From Gordoniibacillus chartarius (GTDB lineage Bacteria; Bacillota; Bacilli; Paenibacillales; NBRC-103111), in assembly GCF_042432825.1 (NCBI RefSeq), contig NZ_JBHLWN010000077.1, forward strand, positions 124,001-188,000: 64,000 nt of DNA. The letters run 5' to 3'. Position numbers and translations under genes: made by a program. Shown here one piece after another: positions 1 to 8,361 of this stretch. The notes beneath the pieces are model-generated. The model did no database searches, was not told the origin of the DNA, and saw only the letters and a list, made by a program, of their open reading frames with translations. How positions within the stretch are numbered: the first letter of the stretch is position 1; every line of letters begins with the position of its first letter.

Positions 1-926
1 ACCGTTACCGATACGCCTACGGTAATATTGCGTATGCTGCGCAGCTTGGCCAAGCTCGTCTCGTAAGACTGAATATGAATCACCTTCCACGGCAGTGCAT
101 CCGCCCCGACGTAGGTAACCGTCACCTTCCGATTTCCTTCCTGATCGATGAATGCTCCGCTCCGGCCCTGTTCCCGCATCACACGGGCAATCATCGGACG
201 GGACGACGCATCCTCCAGAAATTGTCCCTGCATCGTGCTGACCACCGTGCCGCGTTCATCGATCATGAGCGTCTCGCCGTCCGCCAGTGTTCCCCCGTCG
301 TTCAAAGCGGTCATCATGTCCTGCAAATATTGGCTGTGTATATTGACGATAATAGCCCCTTCGATACCCTCGCTCTCGGTGTACATATCGTACAGTACAT
401 ACGTATATACGCTGACATCGTTTGCCGACGCATACGGCGAACGGAGCATTCGCGGAATCGGAAATAACGGTTTGACCGACGATTTCATCAGCTCTGCGGC
501 TTGACGGTCATAGAACTGCGCTTCGTCATTCATCGTTTCGGGACCTGTCGATAAGAAGCGGTTCATTTTTTTGTTATAAATATAGACGGAATGCACGTAG
601 CTATTGGATTGAACGATATTTTTCAATTTGCCGACCGTCTTATGAATCGCCTCGTAATCGTTCGAGTCATCATACATGAACGCGGTGTTCGCGGGGTCGG
701 CATACAGCGTCCACAGGAAATTGACCGCCGTGCGGTTCATGACTTGGGCGCTGACGCTCGTTTGCGATAAAAACTTCGCATTCGTCTGGGCAATCGTCTT
801 CAGCGTCTCATTCGACGTAATCGTATAGAGCACATAGGACAGCACCATGATGACAACGCTAAGCAGGATCGAGAAGAACAAGAGCATCTTGGAAAATGTG
901 CTGAGCGACCGCCAAATTGTGTTCAT
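1..926 (-). CDS. Membrane sensor protein, N-terminal part only (cut by left edge)
   Basis: Reading leftwards from an ATG at 926 (GAAGGGGG ribosome site about nine bases upstream) gives 308 uninterrupted codons to the window edge. The product starts with a short cytoplasmic tail and one membrane helix (residues about 13-34). A roughly 260-residue extracytoplasmic region of Cache-like character follows, and a second hydrophobic stretch begins right at the edge. This is the layout of YesM-type sensor kinases and of membrane-bound AraC-type regulators that sit beside Paenibacillus sugar ABC transporters. The output domain lies outside the window, so the two cannot be told apart. It follows the two sugar permease genes in the same direction with a 45-base gap and probably senses or regulates that uptake system. 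Confidence 0.75.
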   Translation of the reverse strand, partial: MNTIWRSLSTFSKMLLFFSILLSVVIMVLSYVLYTITSNETLKTIAQTNAKFLSQTSVSAQVMNRTAVNFLWTLYADPANTAFMYDDSNDYEAIHKTVGKLKNIVQSNSYVHSVYIYNKKMNRFLSTGPETMNDEAQFYDRQAAELMKSSVKPLFPIPRMLRSPYASANDVSVYTYVLYDMYTESEGIEGAIIVNIHSQYLQDMMTALNDGGTLADGETLMIDERGTVVSTMQGQFLEDASSRPMIARVMREQGRSGAFIDQEGNRKVTVTYVGADALPWKVIHIQSYETSLAKLRSIRNITVGVSVT

Positions 927-971
927 CTCCAGTACCCCCTTCGAGAATGACCGCCGGGGTGCCCGCTTCCA

Positions 972-1847
972 TTAGCCTTTCACGGCGCCGATGACCATGC
1001 CCCGAACAAAATATTTTTGGAAAAACATATACACGAAAGCTACAGGTCCGATCGTCAGCACGGCCATCGCCATGCGCACCGTATCGGACGGAACGTCCCG
1101 CAGGCTGCTGTCCGAATTCGGATTCATCAGCATGTACTCGATATTTTCTTTCATCATAATTAACAAATACTGGAGTGAAATCAAATTTCTATCTTCAATA
1201 TATAGCAAACTGCTAAACCAGTCATTCCAATAATTCATCGTCGTGAACAAGCCAATGGTCGCAAGAATCGGACCGGACAGCGGCAAAATGATGCGGATGT
1301 ACATCTGCCACTCGGTGATCCCGTCCAATGTGGCGGATTCGATCACCGCTTCGGGGATCGTTTGGAAAAACGTGCGGGTCAGCAGCACATAGAACGGGTT
1401 GATCAACGCAGGCAAAATCAATGCCCATATCGTATCCTTCAGATGCAAATATTGCGTGACCAATATATATAACGGCACCAGTCCTCCGTTGAAGAGCATC
1501 GTGAAGAACACGTAAAACGAAAGCGGGTTCTTATAGGCAAAATCTTTGCGCGACAGCGGATAAGCGAGCAGCGACGTGATCAACAAGCTGAGCAGCGTGC
1601 CCAGAACGGTAACGGCGATGGTCACTTTGTAGGAAGCGAGAAGCTGGTCCGCATCCTTGAGCACGAGCCGGTACGATGCCAAACTCCATCTGTCGGGAAT
1701 GAGCCGGAAGCCGTTCAGCGTAAAGGCGGACGACTCCGTGAACGAGGCGGACACGACAAGGACGAGCGGAAGAAGACAGGCTAAACAGACCGCCGTCATG
1801 AAACCGTACAAGCCGATAAGGCTGAACAAATGCCGGTTGGATTTCAC
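972..1847 (-). CDS. Carbohydrate ABC transporter permease, YtcP/LplC type
   Basis: This is a 291-residue inner-membrane permease of the CUT1 sugar-uptake family with six predicted membrane helices. The cytoplasmic EAA loop that docks the ATPase is visible at about residues 165-190 (ESATLDGITEWQMY, then IRIILPLSGP). A GTG start at 1847 is chosen because GGGAGGG lies seven bases upstream. The gene lies 15 bases after the LplB-type permease gene and surely shares its transcript. No solute-binding protein or ATPase gene is present in the window. Many such Paenibacillus systems borrow a shared MsmX-type ATPase, but that is inference here. The substrate cannot be read from the sequence; complex plant or host glycans are typical for the family. 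Confidence 0.9.
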   Translation of the reverse strand: MKSNRHLFSLIGLYGFMTAVCLACLLPLVLVVSASFTESSAFTLNGFRLIPDRWSLASYRLVLKDADQLLASYKVTIAVTVLGTLLSLLITSLLAYPLSRKDFAYKNPLSFYVFFTMLFNGGLVPLYILVTQYLHLKDTIWALILPALINPFYVLLTRTFFQTIPEAVIESATLDGITEWQMYIRIILPLSGPILATIGLFTTMNYWNDWFSSLLYIEDRNLISLQYLLIMMKENIEYMLMNPNSDSSLRDVPSDTVRMAMAVLTIGPVAFVYMFFQKYFVRGMVIGAVKG

Positions 1848-1862
1848 GTGAAGCCCTCCCTT

Positions 1863-2789
1863 CTAAAAGAGTGCGTTGTCCGCATTCACTTTACGGACGA
1901 AATAATTGGAGCCTAACACGAGCAGAAAGCCGACAATCGATTGGTAGACGCCTGCGGCGGATGCCATCCCGATATCGCCAACCGTTCGCAGCATGCGAAA
2001 CACATACGTATCGATAACGTCGGTCGTCGGGTATAGCTGTCCGATATCCTGCGTTACGTTATAGAACAATCCGAAATCCGCATAGAAGATACGGCCGATC
2101 GAGAGAAGTGTCATGATCGTAATGACCGGTACAAGGCACGGCAGCGTAATATAGCGAATTTGCTGCAGCTTGCTCGCTCCGTCGATTTTCGCCGCTTCGT
2201 AATATTCCGGACTGATGCCGATTATGCTGGCCAAAAAAATAATCGACGTATATCCTGCCTGCTTCCAAATCACGGTAATCGTTAAAATAAACGGCCAGTA
2301 GGCCGGTTCAGTGTACCACGAAACGGCCTCCCGGTCGAACGCGGCGAGCACGTGATTCACGAGACCGCTCGCAGCCAGCAGCGCGAACACCAAATAGCCG
2401 ACTAGCACCCAGGATAACAAATGAGGCAGAAACAGTACCGATTGATAAATGCTGCTCATCCAGCGGCTCTTGATCTCGTTCATCACGATCGCCAAGGCGA
2501 CGGCCGCCACTGTCCCGAAAGCGATGAAGGAGAAGTTCAAGGCAAGCGTGTTGTACGTAATCCGCCAAGCATCCTGGCTGTTGAACAGAAATTCGAAGTT
2601 GCGCAGCCCGATCCACGGACTGCCCCAAATCCCGTCGACTGCGTTGTAATTTTTGAAGGCGATTACAATACCGAACATCGGAACGTACGAAAATACGAAA
2701 ATGCAAAGCAGCCCCGGCAGCGCCAGCAGGAGCAGCGCCTTATTTTTGTTCAGCGTCTTCGCCGCCCTGCGTAATGCCGTTTCCATCAT
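1863..2789 (-). CDS. Carbohydrate ABC transporter permease, LplB type
   Basis: This is the partner permease of the downstream YtcP-type subunit, 308 residues with six predicted membrane helices. The EAA loop reads YYEAAKIDGASKLQQIR followed by YITLPCL, typical of the LplB/UgpA family. The start is placed at ATG 2789 because AAAGGAG sits eight bases upstream; an in-frame TTG at 2819 would lie ahead of that site. Together the two proteins form the membrane channel of a sugar importer. The gene is first in a leftward unit of permease, permease and membrane sensor. The space upstream holds the terminator of the preceding GGDEF-EAL gene and then about 150 bases in which I could not identify a convincing promoter. 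Confidence 0.9.
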   Translation of the reverse strand: MMETALRRAAKTLNKNKALLLLALPGLLCIFVFSYVPMFGIVIAFKNYNAVDGIWGSPWIGLRNFEFLFNSQDAWRITYNTLALNFSFIAFGTVAAVALAIVMNEIKSRWMSSIYQSVLFLPHLLSWVLVGYLVFALLAASGLVNHVLAAFDREAVSWYTEPAYWPFILTITVIWKQAGYTSIIFLASIIGISPEYYEAAKIDGASKLQQIRYITLPCLVPVITIMTLLSIGRIFYADFGLFYNVTQDIGQLYPTTDVIDTYVFRMLRTVGDIGMASAAGVYQSIVGFLLVLGSNYFVRKVNADNALF

Positions 2790-2938
2790 CCCCGTCACTC
2801 CTTTCAAAGGATTCGTCAAGCAGCCTTATCATACAACCTTCACGCAGCGCCACCCACCTCAAATGCATGAAGCAAGGACAAATTACGATCTTGAAACGGA
2901 CAATTTACGAAACAACGGATAAAAATCGAACACAACGC

Positions 2939-2984
2939 AAAAAAACGCCGGCAGGACGTCTGAATTCCAGCTGTCCACCGGCGG
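2939..2984 (-). terminator. Rho-independent terminator of the GGDEF-EAL gene
   Basis: On the minus strand the stop codon is followed by a GC-rich stem (CGCCGG and GGAC pairing with GTCC and CCGGCG) and then seven T residues. Confidence 0.8.
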
Positions 2985-2997
2985 TTCTTATGTTTGA

Positions 2998-5052
2998 TTA
3001 GGATTGCGTTGTTACGCCGTACTGAAGCAGCTCTTTCAATTGCTCGCCCGGAACCGGCATACCGAGTGCGTAGCCTTGTCCGCCGTCGCAGCCGAGCTTC
3101 CGAAGCAGTGCCATCTGTTCTTTCGTCTCTACGCCTTCAGCCACTACTTTCACGCCGAGCTTGTGGCAAAGGTGAATAACGGCGTCGACAATGGCGCAAT
3201 CCTCCTCGCTTTCGGTCATCGAACGAATGTACATTTTATCCAGTTTGAGCACGCCGAGCTTGATAGACTTGATGCTCTGCAGCGACGAATAGCCGGTTCC
3301 GAAATTATCGATGGTTATCGTAACGCCGGCAGCCTGCAGCTTTTTCAGCACTTGAATATGCTTCTCCTGCTTCATCGTATGCTCGGTCACTTCCAATTCC
3401 AGACACGACGCATCCATTTCGGTTTCAGCAAGTATGGTCATGACCTTCCCGACGAAATCCGCCTGTAAAATTTCTTGCGGGGATACGTTGACCCCCATCC
3501 GAAGCGGCGGCAGCCCGAGCTCCCGGCATTCCCGGGCTAACCGGCAAACGGAACGAAGCACCCATTCGCCGATCGGTATGATCAAATTCAATTCCTGCGC
3601 CAGTGCGATGAATTCGGACGGCTTGATCAAGCCGAATTCGGCATGATTCCAATGCAGCAGCGCCTCCATACCGATAATTTCCATCCGGGTCAAGTCGATT
3701 TTCGGCTGATACAGCAGGACGAATTCGCCCCGCTCCAGCGCTCCAAACATGTCGGTCTCCAGCCGGAAAGCCTTGAAGCACTCCTCTTCATAATGCGGCT
3801 TGTATCGCATTACGGTATTCACGGCTTTCTTCCTGGCCCGATGCATGGCGCTTTGAGCCCGGTTCAGCAATGTACCCGCGTCCGTTCCGTCCCCGGGGTA
3901 TGTGCTGATGCCGGCCGCTCCCGACAGCACCACCTCATACGGACCGATCGGAAACGTCCGATCGAGCGACCGGAAGAACAACTCCGCTGCGGCGTAGAGC
4001 TTTTGCGTATCCGCTTCCTTGCAAACGATGCTTATCGTATAATCTCCTGTCCGGCATATCAAATCTGCGTTCGGCAGCAGCTCGGCCGCGCGCTCCGCGA
4101 ACAGCCGCAGCGCTTCGTCGGCAAGCGATTGCCCGAGCGTATCCGCGATCATATCCAGCGGCATGGCAACGAGGGAAACGATGGCGATGGGAGGCTGCGG
4201 CTGCTCCGCGAGATTGCAGCCGGTCCGGAAATATTCCTCCAGCATCGTCCGGTTCGGCAGCCCTGTAGCCGGGTCATGCAAAGCCATGTGACGGATCTGA
4301 TCCTTCATCAGCTTCTGCTCAGTCATATCGAACGCAATGCCAGTTAACGATACGATATTTCCGTCATTGTCGAGCTCCGGAAAGACGCGGTCGTGAATCC
4401 AGCGAATTTCGCCTTGACCGCTAATAATACGGTACTCATGTACGATAGAACGACCGCTTTGCAATTGACCTTGATTGGCCATGACTGCGGCATAGTCGTC
4501 AGGGTGGATCATTTGCTGCCATAGGTCCGGCTCGGAATAAAAAGCTTGCACCGGATGACCGTATACTTTTTCCGCCCCCAGAGACAATTGCAGCAGCTTT
4601 CGGGTTCCAGGCTCTACCGACCAAATCGCCACATTCAGCGTTTCGAATATATGCTCGAGCTGAAGCTTCGATTGAATGAGCTCCTTCTTCAAAATTTGGC
4701 TCGACGTAATATCTCTCGAAATGACATGGATGCGAGGGTGCTTGTCCCCTTCGCTGTAACATAAAGACAACACGATTTGCAGCGATTTCCGCTTGTCGTT
4801 CTTCGCCATTACATCAACATCGATGGAGCGAATTTCGCCTTGCTTCGCCTGCTCGAGCGCCCGGCGAAACCGATTCCGATGCTCGGGCACGACCAAGTCG
4901 GCGAAAGGGATTTGCAGCAGTTCTTCGCATGTATACGAAACGAGCTTGGACAAGGCCGCGTTCTGCTCCTCCACCATGCCCTGCTCGTTCAAGATGAATA
5001 ACGGATACGGGAAACCCGTAAGCCATTTTTCGTGCAATAACCACGTTCTCAT
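2998..5052 (-). CDS. PAS-PAS-GGDEF-EAL cyclic-di-GMP protein, probably an altered or sensory enzyme
   Basis: This 684-residue protein has two PAS domains (about 1-120 and 125-245), a GGDEF-type domain (about 258-415) and an EAL domain (about 430-680). The start at ATG 5052 has TTGGAGG eight bases upstream. The GGDEF signature is lost: the position of GGDEF reads CRTGDYTIS, so cyclase activity is unlikely. The EAL domain keeps EALLHW, GVNVSP, LELEVTE, KLD and VAEGVET, but the metal-binding DDFGTG motif reads DNFGTG. It may therefore be a weakened phosphodiesterase or a c-di-GMP binding sensor. No membrane segment is seen, so it should be cytoplasmic. The gene is preceded by a c-di-GMP-I riboswitch, which makes its expression depend on the nucleotide it is built to handle. 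Confidence 0.9.
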   Translation of the reverse strand: MRTWLLHEKWLTGFPYPLFILNEQGMVEEQNAALSKLVSYTCEELLQIPFADLVVPEHRNRFRRALEQAKQGEIRSIDVDVMAKNDKRKSLQIVLSLCYSEGDKHPRIHVISRDITSSQILKKELIQSKLQLEHIFETLNVAIWSVEPGTRKLLQLSLGAEKVYGHPVQAFYSEPDLWQQMIHPDDYAAVMANQGQLQSGRSIVHEYRIISGQGEIRWIHDRVFPELDNDGNIVSLTGIAFDMTEQKLMKDQIRHMALHDPATGLPNRTMLEEYFRTGCNLAEQPQPPIAIVSLVAMPLDMIADTLGQSLADEALRLFAERAAELLPNADLICRTGDYTISIVCKEADTQKLYAAAELFFRSLDRTFPIGPYEVVLSGAAGISTYPGDGTDAGTLLNRAQSAMHRARKKAVNTVMRYKPHYEEECFKAFRLETDMFGALERGEFVLLYQPKIDLTRMEIIGMEALLHWNHAEFGLIKPSEFIALAQELNLIIPIGEWVLRSVCRLARECRELGLPPLRMGVNVSPQEILQADFVGKVMTILAETEMDASCLELEVTEHTMKQEKHIQVLKKLQAAGVTITIDNFGTGYSSLQSIKSIKLGVLKLDKMYIRSMTESEEDCAIVDAVIHLCHKLGVKVVAEGVETKEQMALLRKLGCDGGQGYALGMPVPGEQLKELLQYGVTTQS

Positions 5053-5075
5053 GCTGCCGCCCTCCAAGAAGAAAT

Positions 5076-5190
5076 AAAAAAACCGATGATCATTCGGCAG
5101 CTGGCTGGCATCGCGGACATCCGCCTTAGCCCCTGTAGCTTTGCGTCTCAAGCTTTCGCCTGGTTTGCTCTTATCGCGATTCGGTTATCA
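5076..5190 (-). promoter_or_regulatory. Cyclic-di-GMP-I (GEMM-I) riboswitch with terminator
   Basis: Read leftwards, the RNA contains the GEMM-I landmarks in order: GCAAACC (5162-5168), a hairpin CAGGC-GAAA-GCUUG with the GNRA tetraloop, GACGCAAAGC, then GGGGCUAAGG with CGGAUGUCCG and the closing segment GAUGCCAGCC. Directly after the aptamer is a short stem (CCGA / UCGG around AUGAUCA, 5083-5097) followed by seven U. The ribosome site of the GGDEF-EAL gene comes immediately after that. This arrangement indicates transcription termination control by c-di-GMP. Whether the ligand turns the gene on or off cannot be decided by eye. A second GCAAACC at about 5192-5198 is not followed by another aptamer. 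Confidence 0.92.
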
Positions 5191-5299
5191 TGGTTTGCTT
5201 GTACATATTCAACACAGATCGGCTTTCTCCTTCCGTGCATGAAAAATCTTCGGGGCGGCTACGCTAACGTTATTCCATAATGAACAGGCAGGTGTAACG

Positions 5300-5449
5300 A
5301 TGAAGCAATCCGAGCAATCGTCCAACCGCAGCCAAGAAAATCAAGCACTTCCTCCCGAATTTGAATTGCCGCATAAGTTGAACGATTCGGAGGCAGGCAA
5401 AGGCTGGACGGCCTTTGCCGATCAAGAGGAATATGTAGACGAGCCGTAA
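5300..5449 (+). CDS. Small hydrophilic protein, 49 residues, unknown
   Basis: An ATG at 5300 opens a 49-codon frame encoding an acidic, glutamine- and glutamate-rich soluble peptide that ends in QEEYVDEP, with no membrane segment or cysteine. The ribosome site is weak (GCAGGTG). Support comes from position: the frame fills the space before a strong bidirectional terminator at 5476 and ends 27 bases upstream of it. I do not recognise the family. It could be a small conserved Paenibacillus protein or a chance frame. Confidence 0.45.
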   Translation: MKQSEQSSNRSQENQALPPEFELPHKLNDSEAGKGWTAFADQEEYVDEP

Positions 5450-5475
5450 GTGCAGTCTGCCGCACTTGAAGTTAC

Positions 5476-5522
5476 GAAAAGAACCTTCGCCTCCCTTCTT
5501 AAAAGGGAACGAAGGTTCTTTT
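5476..5522. terminator. Bidirectional terminator
   Basis: Perfect inverted repeat AAGAACCTTCG ... CGAAGGTTCTT, with A-run and T-run on opposite flanks, between convergent genes. It can serve the small plus-strand gene and the DHH nuclease gene. Confidence 0.85.
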
Positions 5523-5533
5523 CCATGTTTCAT

Positions 5534-6802
5534 TTATGCATATACAAGCTCCCCATCTCGGACAGCCTCTTGCGCGGGCGCTGCTGCAGCGGCAGATCCC
5601 GCCATCCGCTTCGTTTGCGAGTCCGTCACATAGTCGCATAAATATTTGACAAATGCCTCGTCCCGGGCCAGCCATGCCGCATAATGGCGCTTCACATGGC
5701 GCTCGGCCGCCGCGAATGTCGGGAACGACAGCTCGAGCCTTTCCCCGTTCTCCTCGATGTGCCATTCCCCTCCCGATTGATAAATCCACAGCCGGTCGTC
5801 CTGGCGGTTGACATAGAGACTGCCATGCACATTGTCCTTCACGTTGTACGTATTGCGGAAAGCGTCGGGCTGCATCGGCTCGATCGCGAACGGCTCGGCG
5901 ACATAGATGCGGTACAGCTCTTCGCTGAGGTTACAGCCGGCCGCCTTCGAGTGACCGCCTCCGCCGTACCTTCCGGCAATTTCGGACACGTCGATGCCGT
6001 CGTGCACCGTACGCAGACTAACCTTGCGCCCGCCCATATTAAGGATGACGATATAATCGAGATGGGCGTGTTCTTTGCCCAGCTCGTTGCCGAGCTCGGA
6101 ATGGTACGATTCGGCATGGACGATGCCGATGCATTCTTCTCCTACGTAGGTTTGTACCATTTCCCGTCTTTTGCGCCTGACGTACCTTTCGATCCGTTCT
6201 TCTTCGATCTCCAAAATTTTGGTCTCGAAGTCGTCGAAGAAAAACTCGTCATGCTCCTGAAGCCTTTGCACCATTTTCCCTTCGAACTCATCGATCGATA
6301 CCATGTAAAATAAGTCATTCAGCCGTTTGGCCATCTGATTGCCGAGTCGTTCCCAGTCCCACGTATCATATTGACGGACAAGCTCGACGAACTGCGCCAG
6401 CGCTTGTGTAGGCTGCAGATGACCTTTCTCCACCAAGTGTTCATAAAACAACGATGTCGCGCATGCGGGACGCCCGTCCGTATACTCCACCTGTACAAAG
6501 CTCCAATGATGCCGGTTCAGGTGAAGCGCGGACTTATGATGATCAATCAGCCGGATCGTTCCGCCGGCTTTGGCGTATGCGGTCATTCGCTCTTCATTAT
6601 CGCTGTTTACGGACAGATCGGTGATAAACACCTCAGCCGGCCGCTTCTTCGCCCCGTTCATCTTTGCCAGAAACCTCTCAACCTGAGGGTTCAAGCTGGA
6701 TACGGAATTGTAACGGATATCCGCCTGCTCTCCGAATGCGCATCGCGCGACGATCCCGCATCCGACTCCATCCAAATCGTTGTGGGTAAACACCAAGATC
6801 AC
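5534..6802 (-). CDS. nrnB: DHH-family phosphoesterase, NrnB-like oligoribonuclease
   Basis: This 422-residue DHH/DHHA1 phosphoesterase resembles Bacillus subtilis NrnB (YngD), which degrades short RNAs and related nucleotides. Metal-site motifs are visible: HNDLDGVG near the start, DLSV, then DHHKSA near residue 88. The DHHA1 half carries GRYGGGGHSKAAGC. The GTG start at 6802 is preferred because GGAGGG lies nine bases upstream. Members of this group can also act on cyclic-nucleotide breakdown products such as pGpG, which would fit the nearby c-di-GMP genes, but that link is inference. It is a single gene ending at a shared terminator. Family assignment is firm; the exact paralogue name is less so. 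Confidence 0.8.
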   Translation of the reverse strand: MILVFTHNDLDGVGCGIVARCAFGEQADIRYNSVSSLNPQVERFLAKMNGAKKRPAEVFITDLSVNSDNEERMTAYAKAGGTIRLIDHHKSALHLNRHHWSFVQVEYTDGRPACATSLFYEHLVEKGHLQPTQALAQFVELVRQYDTWDWERLGNQMAKRLNDLFYMVSIDEFEGKMVQRLQEHDEFFFDDFETKILEIEEERIERYVRRKRREMVQTYVGEECIGIVHAESYHSELGNELGKEHAHLDYIVILNMGGRKVSLRTVHDGIDVSEIAGRYGGGGHSKAAGCNLSEELYRIYVAEPFAIEPMQPDAFRNTYNVKDNVHGSLYVNRQDDRLWIYQSGGEWHIEENGERLELSFPTFAAAERHVKRHYAAWLARDEAFVKYLCDYVTDSQTKRMAGSAAAAAPAQEAVRDGELVYA

Positions 6803-7018
6803 GCTGTCGTCCCTCCATATTCTGCGCAAAAATCAACACGTGCCTGCAGCTTCGTTTCCGCGGCGCACCACCTAGAATTCCCTCGCCTAGCCGCGTTATC
6901 CTTGGGATCGTTCTCGTATAAATCGATGCCGAATGACACACAATCTGATATAGCAATGCAACCGGACCACCGGAGTCATGTTAGGAATGAACATCAATTG
7001 CCGGGAAAGGTGGTCGCT

Positions 7019-8296
7019 ATGAAGCCGAAGAAGTGGGACCTCATTTCACTTGCCTCTATCCCACTCATCATGACACTGGGAAACTCGATGCTGATCCCTG
7101 TGCTCCCGTTGATGGCAAGAGAATTGGCAATTACTTCGCTGCAAGTGAGCATGTTCATTACCGTTTTTGCCGTTGTGGCTATCCTGTTGATTCCGATTGC
7201 CGGTTATTTGTCGGACCGTTACGGACGGAAGAAAGTAATCGTACCAAGTTTAATTATTACCGGGGTCGGGGGAGCCGTCTCCGCTTTGGGGGCTTGGCTG
7301 CTGAAAGACGGCATGGCCTATTGGACGATTGTCGGCGGACGATTCCTGCAGGGCATCGGTGCGGCGGGCGCCGCCCCAGTCGTTATGCCTTTGATCGGTG
7401 ATATGTTTAAACGGGAAAGCGAAGTCAGCCACGGTCTCGGCGTCATCGAAACATCGAATACGTTCGGCAAAGTGCTGAGTCCGGTGCTGGGCGCGGCGCT
7501 CGGTTCGGTGCTGTGGTATTTACCCTTCGTCTCCATCCCTGTATTCTGTGCCGTATCCGTTCTGCTTGTCCTATTTCTCGTCAGGTCGCCGAAGATGAAG
7601 GAAAGTCCGCCGAAGTTCGCCGAGTTCCGCAAATCGGTTGCCGCTATTTTCAAGCAGAAGGGCCGCTGGCTGTATGCCATATTCGCCATCGGCGGCATTT
7701 GCATGTTCGTCGTGTTCGGCGTGCTGTTTTACTTATCGTCGAATCTCGAGGATACTTTCGGAATAACCGGAATTACCAAAGGATTGATATTGGCGATTCC
7801 AACGGGGGCCCTATGTTTGGCCTCTTATGTGACCGGTAAATTTATCGGCTCAAACAAGAAGCGGATGAAATGGGTGAATTTCTTCGCCATGGTGCTCGTG
7901 ACCGCTTCGATCTTTGCCATAGCCTGGTTTGATAACATCATATTCGTCATAGCATCGCTTGTGCTTGGCGGTGCGGGAATCGGCATCTCGCTGCCGTGTC
8001 TGGACGCCCTGATTACGGAAGGCATTCAGAAGGAGCAGCGCGGTACGATATCCTCGATTTACAGCTCCGTCCGGTTCGTCGGCGTGTCGCTCGGTCCTCC
8101 GGTCGTTTCTTTGCTGATGGGCATTTCACATTCCGTCCTGTTTCTCACGATTGCCGGACTGTCCGCTTTTGCAGCGCTGCTAACATTGGTAGCGATTCGC
8201 CCGCAGGAAAAGAACAACAAATCGTCCAAGCCTCAACCGCCGCGGGAGCGGAAAAACAGGGTATTCGTTATGCACAAACGCGAACCGGCGCGATAA
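7019..8296 (+). CDS. MFS drug-type efflux transporter
   Basis: This 425-residue major facilitator has twelve predicted membrane helices, with the family loop GYLSDRYGRKK between helices 2 and 3 and a long central cytoplasmic loop around residues 185-215. It is closest in style to the multidrug/metabolite exporters of Bacillus (Bmr, YkuC, YvkA group). The ATG at 7019 has AAAGGTGG six to eight bases upstream; a longer open frame runs upstream of it but only as antisense to the DHH gene. It is a single gene with its own terminator. The C-terminal tail is short and strongly basic. The substrate is unknown. Confidence 0.88.
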   Translation: MKPKKWDLISLASIPLIMTLGNSMLIPVLPLMARELAITSLQVSMFITVFAVVAILLIPIAGYLSDRYGRKKVIVPSLIITGVGGAVSALGAWLLKDGMAYWTIVGGRFLQGIGAAGAAPVVMPLIGDMFKRESEVSHGLGVIETSNTFGKVLSPVLGAALGSVLWYLPFVSIPVFCAVSVLLVLFLVRSPKMKESPPKFAEFRKSVAAIFKQKGRWLYAIFAIGGICMFVVFGVLFYLSSNLEDTFGITGITKGLILAIPTGALCLASYVTGKFIGSNKKRMKWVNFFAMVLVTASIFAIAWFDNIIFVIASLVLGGAGIGISLPCLDALITEGIQKEQRGTISSIYSSVRFVGVSLGPPVVSLLMGISHSVLFLTIAGLSAFAALLTLVAIRPQEKNNKSSKPQPPRERKNRVFVMHKREPAR

Positions 8297-8312
8297 CCCT
8301 TATAGACACAGC

Positions 8313-8346
8313 AAAAAACGCCGATGGTTATGCGCGGCGTTTTTAT
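8313..8346. terminator. Bidirectional terminator
   Basis: AAAAACGCCG ... CGGCGTTTTT hairpin between the convergent MFS and lipase genes. Confidence 0.85.
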
Positions 8347-8361
8347 TTGCCCGTTCAGCCG

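Noticed and set aside
21..504. Plus-strand open frames at the left end
   Set aside because: The minus strand encodes a continuous membrane sensor protein from 926 to the edge; the plus-strand frames are its shadows.
5192..5198. Second c-di-GMP aptamer in tandem
   Set aside because: Only the GCAAACC element is repeated; the tetraloop hairpin and GACGCAAAGC do not follow it.
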